Assembly: GCA_045541395.1 (NCBI GenBank)
Contig: JAZQIZ010000012.1
Location: 1-55,769 of the forward strand
Direction: 5' to 3'
Length of the DNA: 55,769 bases
Origin: JAZRWQ01 sp045541395
Lineage (GTDB): Bacteria; Bacillota; Clostridia; Oscillospirales; UMGS1783
Under the pieces are notes generated by a model. It ran no database searches, was not told where the DNA came from, and saw nothing but the letters and a program-made list of their open reading frames with translations. Shown in pieces: positions 49,733-55,769 of this stretch. The position numbers and the translations under genes were made by a program. Position 1 is the first letter of the stretch, and each line of letters opens with the position of its first letter.

Positions 49733-49816
49733 TTACCTTAAAATTGAAATCAATACTGTACTCAGTAACGAAAGAGTCATAACAATAATTATGGCCCAAA
49801 CAACTGCTTTTTTCAA
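49733..49816 (-). CDS. 27-residue hydrophobic membrane peptide
   Basis: This small frame starts with TTG, six bases after a GAGGTG ribosome binding site, and ends with TAA 22 bases before the GH2 start. The product has two N-terminal lysines, a hydrophobic helix with AVVWAIIIVMTLSLLS, and a terminal Arg, which is the normal topology of a single-pass micropeptide. I know no family for it. Its place directly upstream of the GH2 gene suggests co-transcription. It could instead be a leader ORF affecting the downstream gene. Confidence 0.55.
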   Translation of the reverse strand: MKKAVVWAIIIVMTLSLLSTVLISILR

Positions 49817-49939
49817 AAATATCACCTCGCAAAATATTAAGTTTAGAATAAACGAATAACCATAAAAAGTCAAGATATAAGAACTAAATATTATAAATAA
49901 GAATATAATATTATAGACATATTATAAGAGGTGTAGTCA

Positions 49940-50209
49940 ATGAACAGTAACTCCTGGGAAAAATTCAAATCCGAAAATGAGGAAAACATAAATATGGCGG
50001 TCCAATCGGCAAAGGAGGTCTTAGGCGAAGACGCGGAGCAGTATCAGTCATTTTTGCAAAATAATGAAGCGTTGAAGTCAATGTTCTCAATGCTTTCTCC
50101 CAAGGATATGGAAAAGGTAAATACCGTAATAAAAGACCCTCAACTAATTAAAAAGATCCTTTCAAGCCCCAAAGCAAGAGAAAACTTAAAAAAGATCCTA
50201 GGCAAATAG
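49940..50209 (+). CDS. Small helical protein of unknown function (first of three)
   Basis: The 89-residue product is charged and entirely helical in appearance, with no membrane segment or cysteine. It ends with a Lys-rich stretch, LSSPKARENLKKILGK. I do not recognise a family. AGAGGTG precedes the ATG, and the upstream region is very A/T-rich with several TATAAT-like words, so the promoter cannot be assigned. It opens a tight cluster of three small genes. Confidence 0.7.
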   Translation: MNSNSWEKFKSENEENINMAVQSAKEVLGEDAEQYQSFLQNNEALKSMFSMLSPKDMEKVNTVIKDPQLIKKILSSPKARENLKKILGK

Positions 50210-50227
50210 TATTCGGAGGTGATCAAT

Positions 50228-50536
50228 ATGGAGGATATGGCCGATAAAATAACCAAACTGTTAGAGGACGATAAAAGTGTGGATATGCTTAAAGCCTTTG
50301 CAGGCTCCTTCGGCAATACACAGCCCGAAGACTCGCAAGATTCAGCAAAGGCACCGGACCTGTCAAAATTAATGACTCTGGCCTCCGGCTTTAAAGATGA
50401 CGACCGCCTGCGTCTAATGCAGGCTCTTCGCCCATTTGTAAGTGAGCATAAACGGGAAAGTTTAGACAGCCTCGCTAATATCCTTCGTATTCTTCAACTT
50501 GTGTCCCTGTTCGGAGGCGACTTAAAACTATTCTGA
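50228..50536 (+). CDS. Small protein of unknown function (second of three)
   Basis: The 102-residue product has charged helices with the segments DKITKLLEDDKSVDMLKAFAGSF and DDDRLRLMQALRPFVSEHKRESLDSLANILRIL, and a hydrophobic C-terminus. ATG 50228 is preferred to GTG 50219 because GGAGGTG would overlap the latter. It resembles small proteins found in similar three-gene clusters in spore-forming Clostridia, as far as I recall, but no function is established. Confidence 0.7.
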   Translation: MEDMADKITKLLEDDKSVDMLKAFAGSFGNTQPEDSQDSAKAPDLSKLMTLASGFKDDDRLRLMQALRPFVSEHKRESLDSLANILRILQLVSLFGGDLKLF

Positions 50537-50549
50537 GGAGATGATATAA

Positions 50550-50819
50550 ATGGATATGCTTTCCGACGGTGAGCTTTTTCGTATGCAGCAGGACGCCATA
50601 GAACGGGCCCGTCAGACCGCCCGTCTCAGCCCCTCAGTTGAAAAGAAGCCCGAAGAAATAAAAACCACCGATAAAAACGGTCTGTCGCTTAGTAAACTAC
50701 TGGGTGCCTTTAAAGGTAAAGACAATATCCTTGTAATAGGCATCCTCGCTCTTCTGCTTACTGATGGCTGCGAAGATGAGCTTCTTATCCTCGCGCTTAT
50801 CTTCCTTCTGCTAAAATAA
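50550..50819 (+). CDS. Small protein with C-terminal hydrophobic helices (third of three)
   Basis: The 89-residue product starts with a charged, helical half (ELFRMQQDAIERARQ) and ends with two short hydrophobic stretches split by an acidic turn: ILVIGILALLLTDGCEDELL and ILALIFLLLK. The hydrophobic-DG-acidic-hydrophobic ending recurs in small proteins of spore formers. GAGGAG precedes the ATG. A terminator overlaps the stop codon. It would anchor the three-protein set to a membrane if they act together; that is inference. Confidence 0.7.
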   Translation: MDMLSDGELFRMQQDAIERARQTARLSPSVEKKPEEIKTTDKNGLSLSKLLGAFKGKDNILVIGILALLLTDGCEDELLILALIFLLLK

Positions 50820-50843
50820 ATGAGAAGCCTTCGCTTCTCATTT
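50818..50843 (+). terminator. Terminator of the three-gene cluster
   Basis: AAATGAGAAGC and its complement with a four-base loop begin at the stop codon and end in ATTT. Confidence 0.8.
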
Positions 50844-50857
50844 ATTCCTATTTTCAC

Positions 50858-50886
50858 TTGACAAACCGTCTCTAATAAGCTAAACT
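50858..50886 (+). promoter_or_regulatory. Promoter of the split tRNA-Arg
   Basis: TTGACA (50858-50863) and TAAACT (50881-50886) are 17 bases apart, ending 11 bases before the tRNA 5' half. Confidence 0.65.
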
Positions 50887-50897
50887 TATATAGCTAT

Positions 50898-50937
50898 GTC
50901 GCTGTAGCTCAGCAGGATAGAGCGACCGCCTCCTAAG
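50898..50937 (+). pseudogene. 5' half of an interrupted tRNA-Arg(CCU)
   Basis: The 40 bases contain the 5' acceptor strand GTCGCTG, D arm with GCTCAGCAGGATAGAGC, the 5' anticodon strand and the loop CTCCTAA. After CTCCTAAG the sequence diverges into an unrelated hairpin (GGTGTTT/AAACACC). The matching 3' half lies at 54253-54297, beginning with the same CTCCTAAG and ending CAGCGAC-GCCA, which pairs perfectly with GTCGCTG. About 3.3 kb therefore separates two halves of one gene. Confidence 0.88.
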
Positions 50938-51002
50938 TGGGTGTTTTAACAAACACCTTTGCAAAAAGGCAAATGGTAATCTGTTTGGACTGTATCATAT
51001 AT

Positions 51003-51079
51003 GCGCTTGTACCTCAGCAGGATAGAGGGTCCGCCTCCTAAGCGGAACGCCCCCGGTTCGAATCCGGGCAAGCGCGCCA
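51003..51079 (+). tRNA. tRNA-Arg (anticodon CCU), intact
   Basis: All 77 bases fold cleanly: acceptor GCGCTTG/CAAGCGC, D stem CCTC/GAGG, anticodon stem TCCGC/GCGGA with loop CTCCTAA, T stem CCCGG/CCGGG with TTCGAAT, encoded CCA. It lies inside the left end of the insertion that splits the other tRNA-Arg(CCU) and has a clearly different acceptor and T arm, so it is not a simple repair of the disrupted gene. It could supply the AGG-reading tRNA lost by the disruption. Confidence 0.95.
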
Positions 51080-51081
51080 AA

Positions 51082-51112
51082 AATCCCCGAAAACACTACG
51101 TTTTCGGGGATT
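51082..51112 (+). terminator. Terminator of tRNA-Arg(CCU)
   Basis: ATCCCCGAAAAC and its complement with a five-base loop, followed by TTTC, begin three bases after the CCA end. Confidence 0.85.
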
Positions 51113-51377
51113 TCACTTTCTTGACTCACTCGTTTTCTTGAGTGTGTTTACTTGTTTTAAGAGAGTAGAACAAACTCAAACTTTTAACATATCCCGATTA
51201 GCAAGAAATTAGCAGAAAATCAGTGTTTTGCTAATCGCCTGCTAATCAAATTTTTAGCAAAATCCTGCTAATTTGCGCAGGCGTATGTTCCATCCATAGA
51301 CTTTTGAGAGGTATATGTCTGCACTACGACGGTTTTTGAATTTTTCTCGGATTTGTGGGAATACTAATGAGTTATTT
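51113..51377. other. Non-coding stretch downstream of tRNA-Arg
   Basis: No gene is visible. It holds a CTCACTCG..CTTGAGTG dyad and the left TGCTAAT-rich repeat block. The same order of features follows the tRNA-Arg 3' ends at 54297-54650. Confidence 0.6.
51188..51296. repeat. TGCTAAT-rich repeat block, left copy
   Basis: The block has six copies of TTAGCA/TGCTAA in both orientations and ends GCAGGCGTATGTTCCATCCA. The copy at 54550-54647 is about 85% identical and lacks 11 bases containing one of the repeats. Multiple short inverted copies next to a tRNA gene suggest binding sites of a site-specific recombinase. Confidence 0.75.
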
Positions 51378-51785
51378 TTATGTCAATTCATTAAACTTGA
51401 TTTTTTCATATGCAGGAATTTCAATTTGTAACGGGGCAATTCTTATTAGTAGATCATCAACATTTTTTATGTTTTGAGCCGCATATGCATTAACCGGAAC
51501 TTTTATATCAGTTTCCAATTCGTACAAGCTTAATTGCACTTCTCCTACCAACACTTTAGCATTTAACGTGAAAAACTTATTCAACATATCTTGTTTGAAC
51601 AAATCTTTAGGCAAGATAATGCTATCTATAGTAAGTTTCTCGATTCCACGAGTGGTTGTTCCTACCAGTTTGGAAAGAGCAGGAAAGAAGCGAAAATAAT
51701 TTTCGCTTTCGGGTATTTTTACTTCATACTCGTTACCATCATGAGTGATTATTTTTGATTCTAATATTCTGTTGATTATATTCAT
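51378..51785 (-). CDS. Protein of unknown function in the tRNA-Arg island
   Basis: The 135-residue product is soluble, mostly beta-strand in character, with no cysteine and no recognisable motif. ATG 51785 has only a weak upstream ribosome binding site. It follows the zinc-ribbon/TPR gene on the same strand with a 76-base gap. I cannot assign a family. Confidence 0.65.
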   Translation of the reverse strand: MNIINRILESKIITHDGNEYEVKIPESENYFRFFPALSKLVGTTTRGIEKLTIDSIILPKDLFKQDMLNKFFTLNAKVLVGEVQLSLYELETDIKVPVNAYAAQNIKNVDDLLIRIAPLQIEIPAYEKIKFNELT

Positions 51786-51861
51786 TTTATTGTGTTCCCT
51801 TCATCAATTGGATAATTTCATGGAAATAATCTACTAGTTCCACGTGGTTTTTAACCATAAA

Positions 51862-53613
51862 TTAGTAATCCGCACCTAAACTGATTACTGTTGTATTGTC
51901 GCTATCTCGATAGAATACCCAAAGTTCAATATTTCCCCAAGTAACAGTATAGTCCTCCTCATAAATTTCTTTTGAGTCAGGATCACCTAAAAATTGATAT
52001 AAATATTGATAGACATCCTCATAGATATCTAGTTGCTTTCCAGAAGTTTCATGCCACCAAGAAATATGAGAAAGCGTTCCAGTAAATAATTCTTGGTCAC
52101 TTTCTTCGTAAAAAGAGATGCGAATCCAGTCAGCATAAATTGAATTAAGAACGTATCGGGGTTCGCTATTTAGATAGTTAATCGATCTACGACTTGATGT
52201 TGAAATGGATCGGCTATATCCGTCCCCGACAATATTCAAGACTTCCTCTTGGGTCATTCCACTGCTAAATATTGAAAAAAAGTCGAGAATAGAATCAGAC
52301 GTATCTATTTGTTCATAAATAGTTTTTAATAAGCTGTCAGAATTCTTGTAACCAGATATTGTTTTCAAAACCGCAATAGCCTCTGTAATTTGAGCATTAT
52401 CAATATAGCTTTTTCCAAGTTGATAATAACATTCTTGCATTTGTGTTTTTGAATCCTTATATTCTCCTAATGCTTTGAATACTTCAGCTGCATCTTTATA
52501 TGCGGAATCTTTAAAAAGAGACATTGCATGCTCATATTGCTCACTTAATAAAAGTTCGTTAAGCTTTATGATACGCTCTGATGAATCTTTGTAGCCTGCT
52601 AATTCTCTAAAAGTATTGATGGCATCATCATACAATTTCTCTGCAATGAATTGTTCCGCCTTTTGATATTGAGATTCAAGTGACATTTCCTGGGCATCTT
52701 TGAAATCGCCTAAATGTCTAAATGCGGCAGTCGCTGCATCGTATTGTCCATCTAAAAGGAGTTCGTTAGCCTCCTTATACATCACATTGGGTTTAATCAC
52801 GTCTGGATAAACCCAAGCAACAAATGTCACCGTCAATACGAGAATAGGCACAACAATAGCAAGTATTTTTTTCAATTTCTTTATAAATGCTTTATGACGA
52901 GCCGCCTTTAGTGCAAGTTGCTTTTCTTTTTCTTGCCGTTCAATTTCAACACGCCGTTCCGCTTCCGCACGCTGTGCTTGCTCCATCGCAATTCGTTTAT
53001 TTGCTTCAATTTGCAATGTGTCAACGTCTATCGCCGAAAAAACAGTTTGTTTTGCAGAACTACATTTAGTGCATTGCGAAGCAATATTCCACTCTCCACA
53101 AGTACAGCTCCAAATAGATACTTCTTTAGAGGGAACATACATAGCTGATGTGGTGGTAAAAATTTTATATTGCTTTTCAAGTTCGGCGTTATGTAGCTGA
53201 GTGCTTAGATACTTGGGAGTAGGTAACCCTTTTAATTGCGTGACATCCTCGCATTTCCATTGATTACCATCAGAAAAAACTACGACAATATCCGAAATTG
53301 AAAATGTGCGTGTAACAGCGGAGGGCAATACAATTGCTTTATTCGAACCAAACTCCTCACCATTGCGAACGGATAGCTCTAAATACTGATAGTCTTTTAC
53401 TCCTTGTAATTCCATACCGGACACATCAAATGCAGAAAGAGAAACCTTAACTGCTTTTATAGTATTTTCTGAAACGCTATGGAATTTTAATTGCACAACA
53501 ATGCTGCCCGTTTGGTTATCTTTTAAAAGAGCACCAGCGGATATTATAATTGGTGATTCGTTTGTGTATAAATTGTCCGGCGACTTGTAAAGTCGTTCAA
53601 ATCGTTCTGCCAT
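51862..53613 (-). CDS. Zinc-ribbon, single-pass membrane protein with TPR-like repeats
   Basis: The 583-residue protein has a beta-rich N-terminal domain (about 1-160), a four-cysteine zinc ribbon SCTCGEWN...CTKCSS (about 165-185), a highly charged coiled coil (about 200-245), and a membrane helix (ILAIVVPILVLTVTFVAWVY, about 252-272). Five TPR-like repeats with the signature YKDS/FKDA (about 280-430) and a C-terminal beta domain resembling SmpA/OmlA-like folds follow. ATG 53613, after TGAGGCG, is preferred to GTG 53628. The layout suggests a membrane-bound scaffold or sensor; function unknown. It overlaps nothing but lies 11 bases after the 102-aa gene. Confidence 0.72.
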   Translation of the reverse strand: MAERFERLYKSPDNLYTNESPIIISAGALLKDNQTGSIVVQLKFHSVSENTIKAVKVSLSAFDVSGMELQGVKDYQYLELSVRNGEEFGSNKAIVLPSAVTRTFSISDIVVVFSDGNQWKCEDVTQLKGLPTPKYLSTQLHNAELEKQYKIFTTTSAMYVPSKEVSIWSCTCGEWNIASQCTKCSSAKQTVFSAIDVDTLQIEANKRIAMEQAQRAEAERRVEIERQEKEKQLALKAARHKAFIKKLKKILAIVVPILVLTVTFVAWVYPDVIKPNVMYKEANELLLDGQYDAATAAFRHLGDFKDAQEMSLESQYQKAEQFIAEKLYDDAINTFRELAGYKDSSERIIKLNELLLSEQYEHAMSLFKDSAYKDAAEVFKALGEYKDSKTQMQECYYQLGKSYIDNAQITEAIAVLKTISGYKNSDSLLKTIYEQIDTSDSILDFFSIFSSGMTQEEVLNIVGDGYSRSISTSSRRSINYLNSEPRYVLNSIYADWIRISFYEESDQELFTGTLSHISWWHETSGKQLDIYEDVYQYLYQFLGDPDSKEIYEEDYTVTWGNIELWVFYRDSDNTTVISLGADY

Positions 53614-53624
53614 TAATATTCGCC

Positions 53625-53933
53625 TCACATTTTAGGGAGATTAGACTCTATATCCTGCAATACCGTTTTAGGAGCATTGGTTTCTGCTGATGAACGATCT
53701 TTTAAAAGTTCAATAATTGCATCCTGCTTTTTTCCGTTTTTGTATAGCAGATCAATCACTTCAGCAAAGCCTTGAAAAATTATACACGTGATAAAGGCAC
53801 TAACCCAAATTGCAGTTCCAAGGTCAATACCAAACATTTCTTCCGTATCAACAAAAATTGTTACAATGAGCGCCGCAAACATTTCAACCCAGCCAATAAT
53901 TTGCAGTGTTTTTGCAATACCATTATCTTTCAT
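53625..53933 (-). CDS. Small two-TM membrane protein
   Basis: The 102-residue product has two hydrophobic segments (TLQIIGWVEMFAALIVTIFV and IWVSAFITCIIFQGFAEVIDLL) and a hydrophilic C-terminal tail that includes KKQDAIIELLKD. ATG 53933 follows GGAGG with good spacing, whereas the longer reading to 54083 has no ribosome binding site. It is the first gene of a three-gene minus-strand unit and probably acts with the zinc-ribbon/TPR membrane protein encoded next. Confidence 0.7.
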   Translation of the reverse strand: MKDNGIAKTLQIIGWVEMFAALIVTIFVDTEEMFGIDLGTAIWVSAFITCIIFQGFAEVIDLLYKNGKKQDAIIELLKDRSSAETNAPKTVLQDIESNLPKM

Positions 53934-54185
53934 TATTATTTCCTCCAAACTGTTGTTTGGATTATTATAACATAAAATTATCAAAACAACAAGAATATGC
54001 TGATGTTTTAATAAATTTACAAACAAACAGTGATTGGTTAATAGTAATGGTAACACCATAACAAACAAAACACATATTATCATTACCCTAAAATCAATGC
54101 TCTTGCTAATTGTTTGCTAATCGGATGACTTAAAATAACATAATATTAGCGGTAACATCGTAACACAAAATAACAACTTAACCAC

Positions 54186-54212
54186 AAAAATCCCCTGATA
54201 GCAGGGGATTTT
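54186..54212. terminator. Hairpin near the right end of the insertion
   Basis: AAATCCCC and GGGGATTTTT pair around TGATAGCA-type loop sequence; it lies between the minus-strand unit and the tRNA 3' half and would end plus-strand transcription before the tRNA half. Confidence 0.6.
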
Positions 54213-54252
54213 TAGGTATTACAAGGGATGCCGCTTGTATTTCCCTTGGTGT

Positions 54253-54297
54253 CTCCTAAGCGGTAGGTCGGAGGTTCGAATCCCCTCAGCGACGCCA
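54253..54297 (+). pseudogene. 3' half of an interrupted tRNA-Arg(CCU)
   Basis: CTCCTAAG at its left end repeats the anticodon loop at the end of the 5' half. GCGGT completes the anticodon stem, TTCGAAT the T loop and CAGCGAC-GCCA the acceptor. Joined to the 5' half it gives a 77-base tRNA. The T stem GGAGG/CCCCT has an A-C mismatch and a G-T pair, so this half may have drifted since the interruption. Confidence 0.85.
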
Positions 54298-54439
54298 TGG
54301 AAAACAGCACCTCGTGGAGGTGCTGTTTTTCTTTTTGCATAGGAGGGATTCGAAGGAGCGGTAGTGAATGAATGTCCGGGGGACATTCAGAGCCGCGACC
54401 GGCTTTTCCGAAGAAAAGCGAATCCCCTCAGCGACGCCA
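54278..54439. repeat. Duplicated tRNA 3' end flanking a folded repeat
   Basis: GAATCCCCTCAGCGACGCCA occurs at 54278-54297 and again at 54420-54439. Between them are a terminator hairpin (54301-54331) and an element closed by GGGATTCG/CGAATCCC (from about 54349) that encloses GCGG/CCGC, GAATGTCC/GGACATTC and GCTTTTC/GAAAAGC stems. From memory this folded unit is a widespread repeat in Clostridia whose translation is often miscalled as a protein. Confidence 0.75.
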
Positions 54440-54478
54440 AAAAGTGCCGAGAAATTAATATTTCTCGGCACTTTTCCT
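54440..54478 (+). terminator. Terminator after the duplicated tRNA 3' end
   Basis: AAGTGCCGAGAAAT and its complement form a 14-bp hairpin with a TAAT-type loop followed by TTCC, directly after the second CCA, in the same position as the hairpin after the intact tRNA-Arg. Confidence 0.8.
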
Positions 54479-54549
54479 TTTCTTTGCTCACTCATTTCTT
54501 GAGTGAGTTTTCTTGTTTTGGGGACACCAAAATAAGTTCGTACTCTTAC

Positions 54550-54647
54550 CATATCCCAATTAGCAGGAAATTAGCAGAAAATCAGCGTTTTGCTAATCGG
54601 ATTTTTAGCAAAATTCTGCTAATTTGAGCAGGCGTATGTTCCATCCA
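54550..54647. repeat. TGCTAAT-rich repeat block, right copy
   Basis: It matches 51188-51296, with five TTAGCA/TGCTAA words and the same final GCAGGCGTATGTTCCATCCA. A shorter related pair, CTTGCTAATTGTTTGCTAATCGG, occurs at about 54102-54124 inside the insertion. Confidence 0.75.
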
Positions 54648-54668
54648 CATTTTTTAGTATATCAGCAA

Positions 54669-55535
54669 TTATCTATACTGCAAATATTCAATAAACCGTT
54701 TCACCGCAAGTGAGGCGGTTTTTTTATCTCGCAACGCAAGTCCGATATTACGGTATGCAGGAACATTAAGCTCTTTTGCAAAAATTCTATATGGTACTCT
54801 TTTTAAGATCAGTTCGGGGAGTATCGCAATGCCGAGACCACTTTCCACCATAGACATCACCGCATAATCATCCCATGTGGTAAATTTCACATTTGGGGTT
54901 AGATTATTTCTCTCAAATATCTCCGATATTTCTGCCTTTGCGCCCTTTTCCAGAAGCATAAACGGTTCATCACAAAGAGCAGCTACGGGAAATCTATCGC
55001 AGTCCTTTAGAGGATGATTTTCGGGGATGATTGCCATTAGCTTATCTTTCTCTAAAAAGATGGTTTCAAAATCGGAATGTGTCGGCAATCTCAAAAAGCC
55101 GCAATCTACTCTGCCCGTGTGTATCCATTCTTCAATCTCGGTATAATCACCGAGCAGAAGTTCATAGTCGATGTTGGGATAGTCCTTTTGAAATTCTTTT
55201 ATGATATTGGGCAACCAATGGGTCGCCACGCTTGAAAATGTACCGATTCGGATCAGTCCCGATTGTAAGCCGTTCAGCTCATCCACCTGCATTTTCAGTT
55301 TATCAAAATCTGCACAGAGGTTTTGTGCGTATGGTAACAACTTCATTCCGTCACTTGTAGGCTTAACACCGTACTTGCTTCGTTCAAGAAGCGTTACGCT
55401 CCATTCTTTTTCAAGATCGGCTATCATTCTGCTGACGCCCGATTGTGTGTAATTAAGTATCTCTGCCGCCTTTGTAAAACTGCCGTATTCCACCGTTTTT
55501 ACAAACGAGAGATACTTTTGCAAATTCATATCCAT
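54669..55535 (-). CDS. LysR-family transcriptional regulator
   Basis: The 288-residue protein has the N-terminal LysR helix-turn-helix (MNLQKYLSFVKTVEYGSFTKAAEILNYTQSGVSRMIADLE pattern, residues about 3-45) and a periplasmic-binding-like effector domain (about 90-288). The DNA-recognition helix follows TQSGVSR. I chose ATG 55535, six bases after AGGTG. It is divergent from an EamA-type transporter gene with a 106-base gap, a typical arrangement in which the LysR protein controls the exporter. The effector is unknown. Confidence 0.9.
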   Translation of the reverse strand: MDMNLQKYLSFVKTVEYGSFTKAAEILNYTQSGVSRMIADLEKEWSVTLLERSKYGVKPTSDGMKLLPYAQNLCADFDKLKMQVDELNGLQSGLIRIGTFSSVATHWLPNIIKEFQKDYPNIDYELLLGDYTEIEEWIHTGRVDCGFLRLPTHSDFETIFLEKDKLMAIIPENHPLKDCDRFPVAALCDEPFMLLEKGAKAEISEIFERNNLTPNVKFTTWDDYAVMSMVESGLGIAILPELILKRVPYRIFAKELNVPAYRNIGLALRDKKTASLAVKRFIEYLQYR

Positions 55536-55641
55536 AAAAAACACCTATTCTAAATTGTGATTTTGAGCATTACAAACATTCGCTTTTGTTATGCTTGATA
55601 TTATGATATACTATTTTCAGTTCAATTACAAGAGGTATCGT

Positions 55642-55769
55642 ATGAATAACAAGGCGTTTTTCAAATACATATTCGCTCTGCTTCTGTTTGGCTCAAACGG
55701 TATTGTAGCGAGTTTCATTGATTTAAGCAGTCAGAACATTGTCCTGCTTCGCACTCTGATAGGCAGTAT
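55642..55769 (+). CDS. EamA/DMT-family transporter (5' end only)
   Basis: The frame starts at ATG after AAGAGGT and continues past the window end. The 42 visible residues (MNNKAFFKYIFALLLFGSNG..., then SSQNIVLLRTLIGS) match the first helix and the LLRTLIG start of the second helix of EamA proteins, which export amino acids or other metabolites. It is divergent from the LysR gene, which probably regulates it. Confidence 0.75.
   Translation, partial: MNNKAFFKYIFALLLFGSNGIVASFIDLSSQNIVLLRTLIGS

Noticed and set aside
50898..54297. Group I intron in the tRNA-Arg(CCU) anticodon loop, as known in some proteobacteria
   Set aside because: The insert is about 3.3 kb, carries a complete tRNA with a terminator and minus-strand genes, and I see no intron core; a transcript spanning both halves would be terminated early.
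54364..54627. 87-residue frame starting in the folded repeat
   Set aside because: It is a translation of the multi-hairpin repeat and the TGCTAAT block, with no sign of being a gene.

Overview
The window looks like a chromosomal segment of an anaerobic, spore-forming member of the Clostridia, most like gut Oscillospiraceae/Ruminococcaceae relatives. The evidence is the rpsT-gpr-spoIIP sporulation block, frequent TTG/GTG starts with strong AGGAGG-type ribosome binding sites, soluble oxygen-sensitive Hdr-type iron-sulfur enzymes, and hairpin-rich intergenic repeats of a kind I associate with these genomes. Species cannot be named from the sequence alone.

Layout. (1) 1-830: a repeat-rich non-coding end with one tRNA-Ser(CGA) and partial copies of its 5' portion. 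(2) 831-4411: an HPr-like protein, an AbrB-type regulator with an ABC-2 transporter under a palindromic operator, a CPBP membrane protease and tadA. (3) 4417-13834: a nine-gene aromatic amino acid operon (aroF-tyrA-aroB-aroA-aroC-pheA-aroE/aroK fusion-aroQ-aminotransferase) with a consensus promoter, a Phe/Tyr-rich leader peptide and an attenuator terminator. It covers every step from DAHP to phenylalanine and tyrosine. (4) 13833-15307: a divergent XRE regulator / zinc-ribbon CFI-box protein pair. (5) 15334-18618: fau, rpsT, gpr, spoIIP and a small membrane protein. (6) 18635-23011: a heterodimeric ABC exporter and an SGNH hydrolase. (7) 23144-28356: a DUF1836 regulator, fumC, a BlaI/M56 regulatory pair and a UroD-like protein. 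(8) 28569-39045: the most unusual block, hdrB-hdrC-hdrA-flxD-flxC-flxB-flxA followed by fumarate-reductase-like frdB and frdA and an AspT/SucE-type exporter. (9) 39099-44806: GNAT, DUF523, upp, a PyrR-type attenuator and uraA, a DapF-like epimerase and a secreted NlpC/P60-like protein. (10) 44841-49816: GH36 and GH2 glycosidases with a 27-residue membrane peptide gene upstream. (11) 49940-50819: three small uncharacterised proteins. (12) 50858-54660: a tRNA-Arg(CCU) gene split in its anticodon loop by about 3.3 kb that carries an intact, different tRNA-Arg(CCU) and three unfamiliar genes, flanked by duplicated TGCTAAT-rich blocks. (13) 54669-end: a LysR regulator divergent from a truncated EamA transporter.

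How it works together. Fumarase makes fumarate from malate. The Flx/Hdr genes encode an NAD(P)H-oxidising, flavin-based electron-bifurcating module. FrdAB is a soluble fumarate-reductase-like pair with no membrane anchor, and the exporter resembles succinate exporters. I infer a cytoplasmic NADH-dependent fumarate reductase that also reduces ferredoxin. HdrB plus FrdB together look like a split version of methanogen TfrB. This is the main candidate for a little-described system here. Second are the ribosome-mediated attenuator of the aromatic operon and the tRNA-Arg island.
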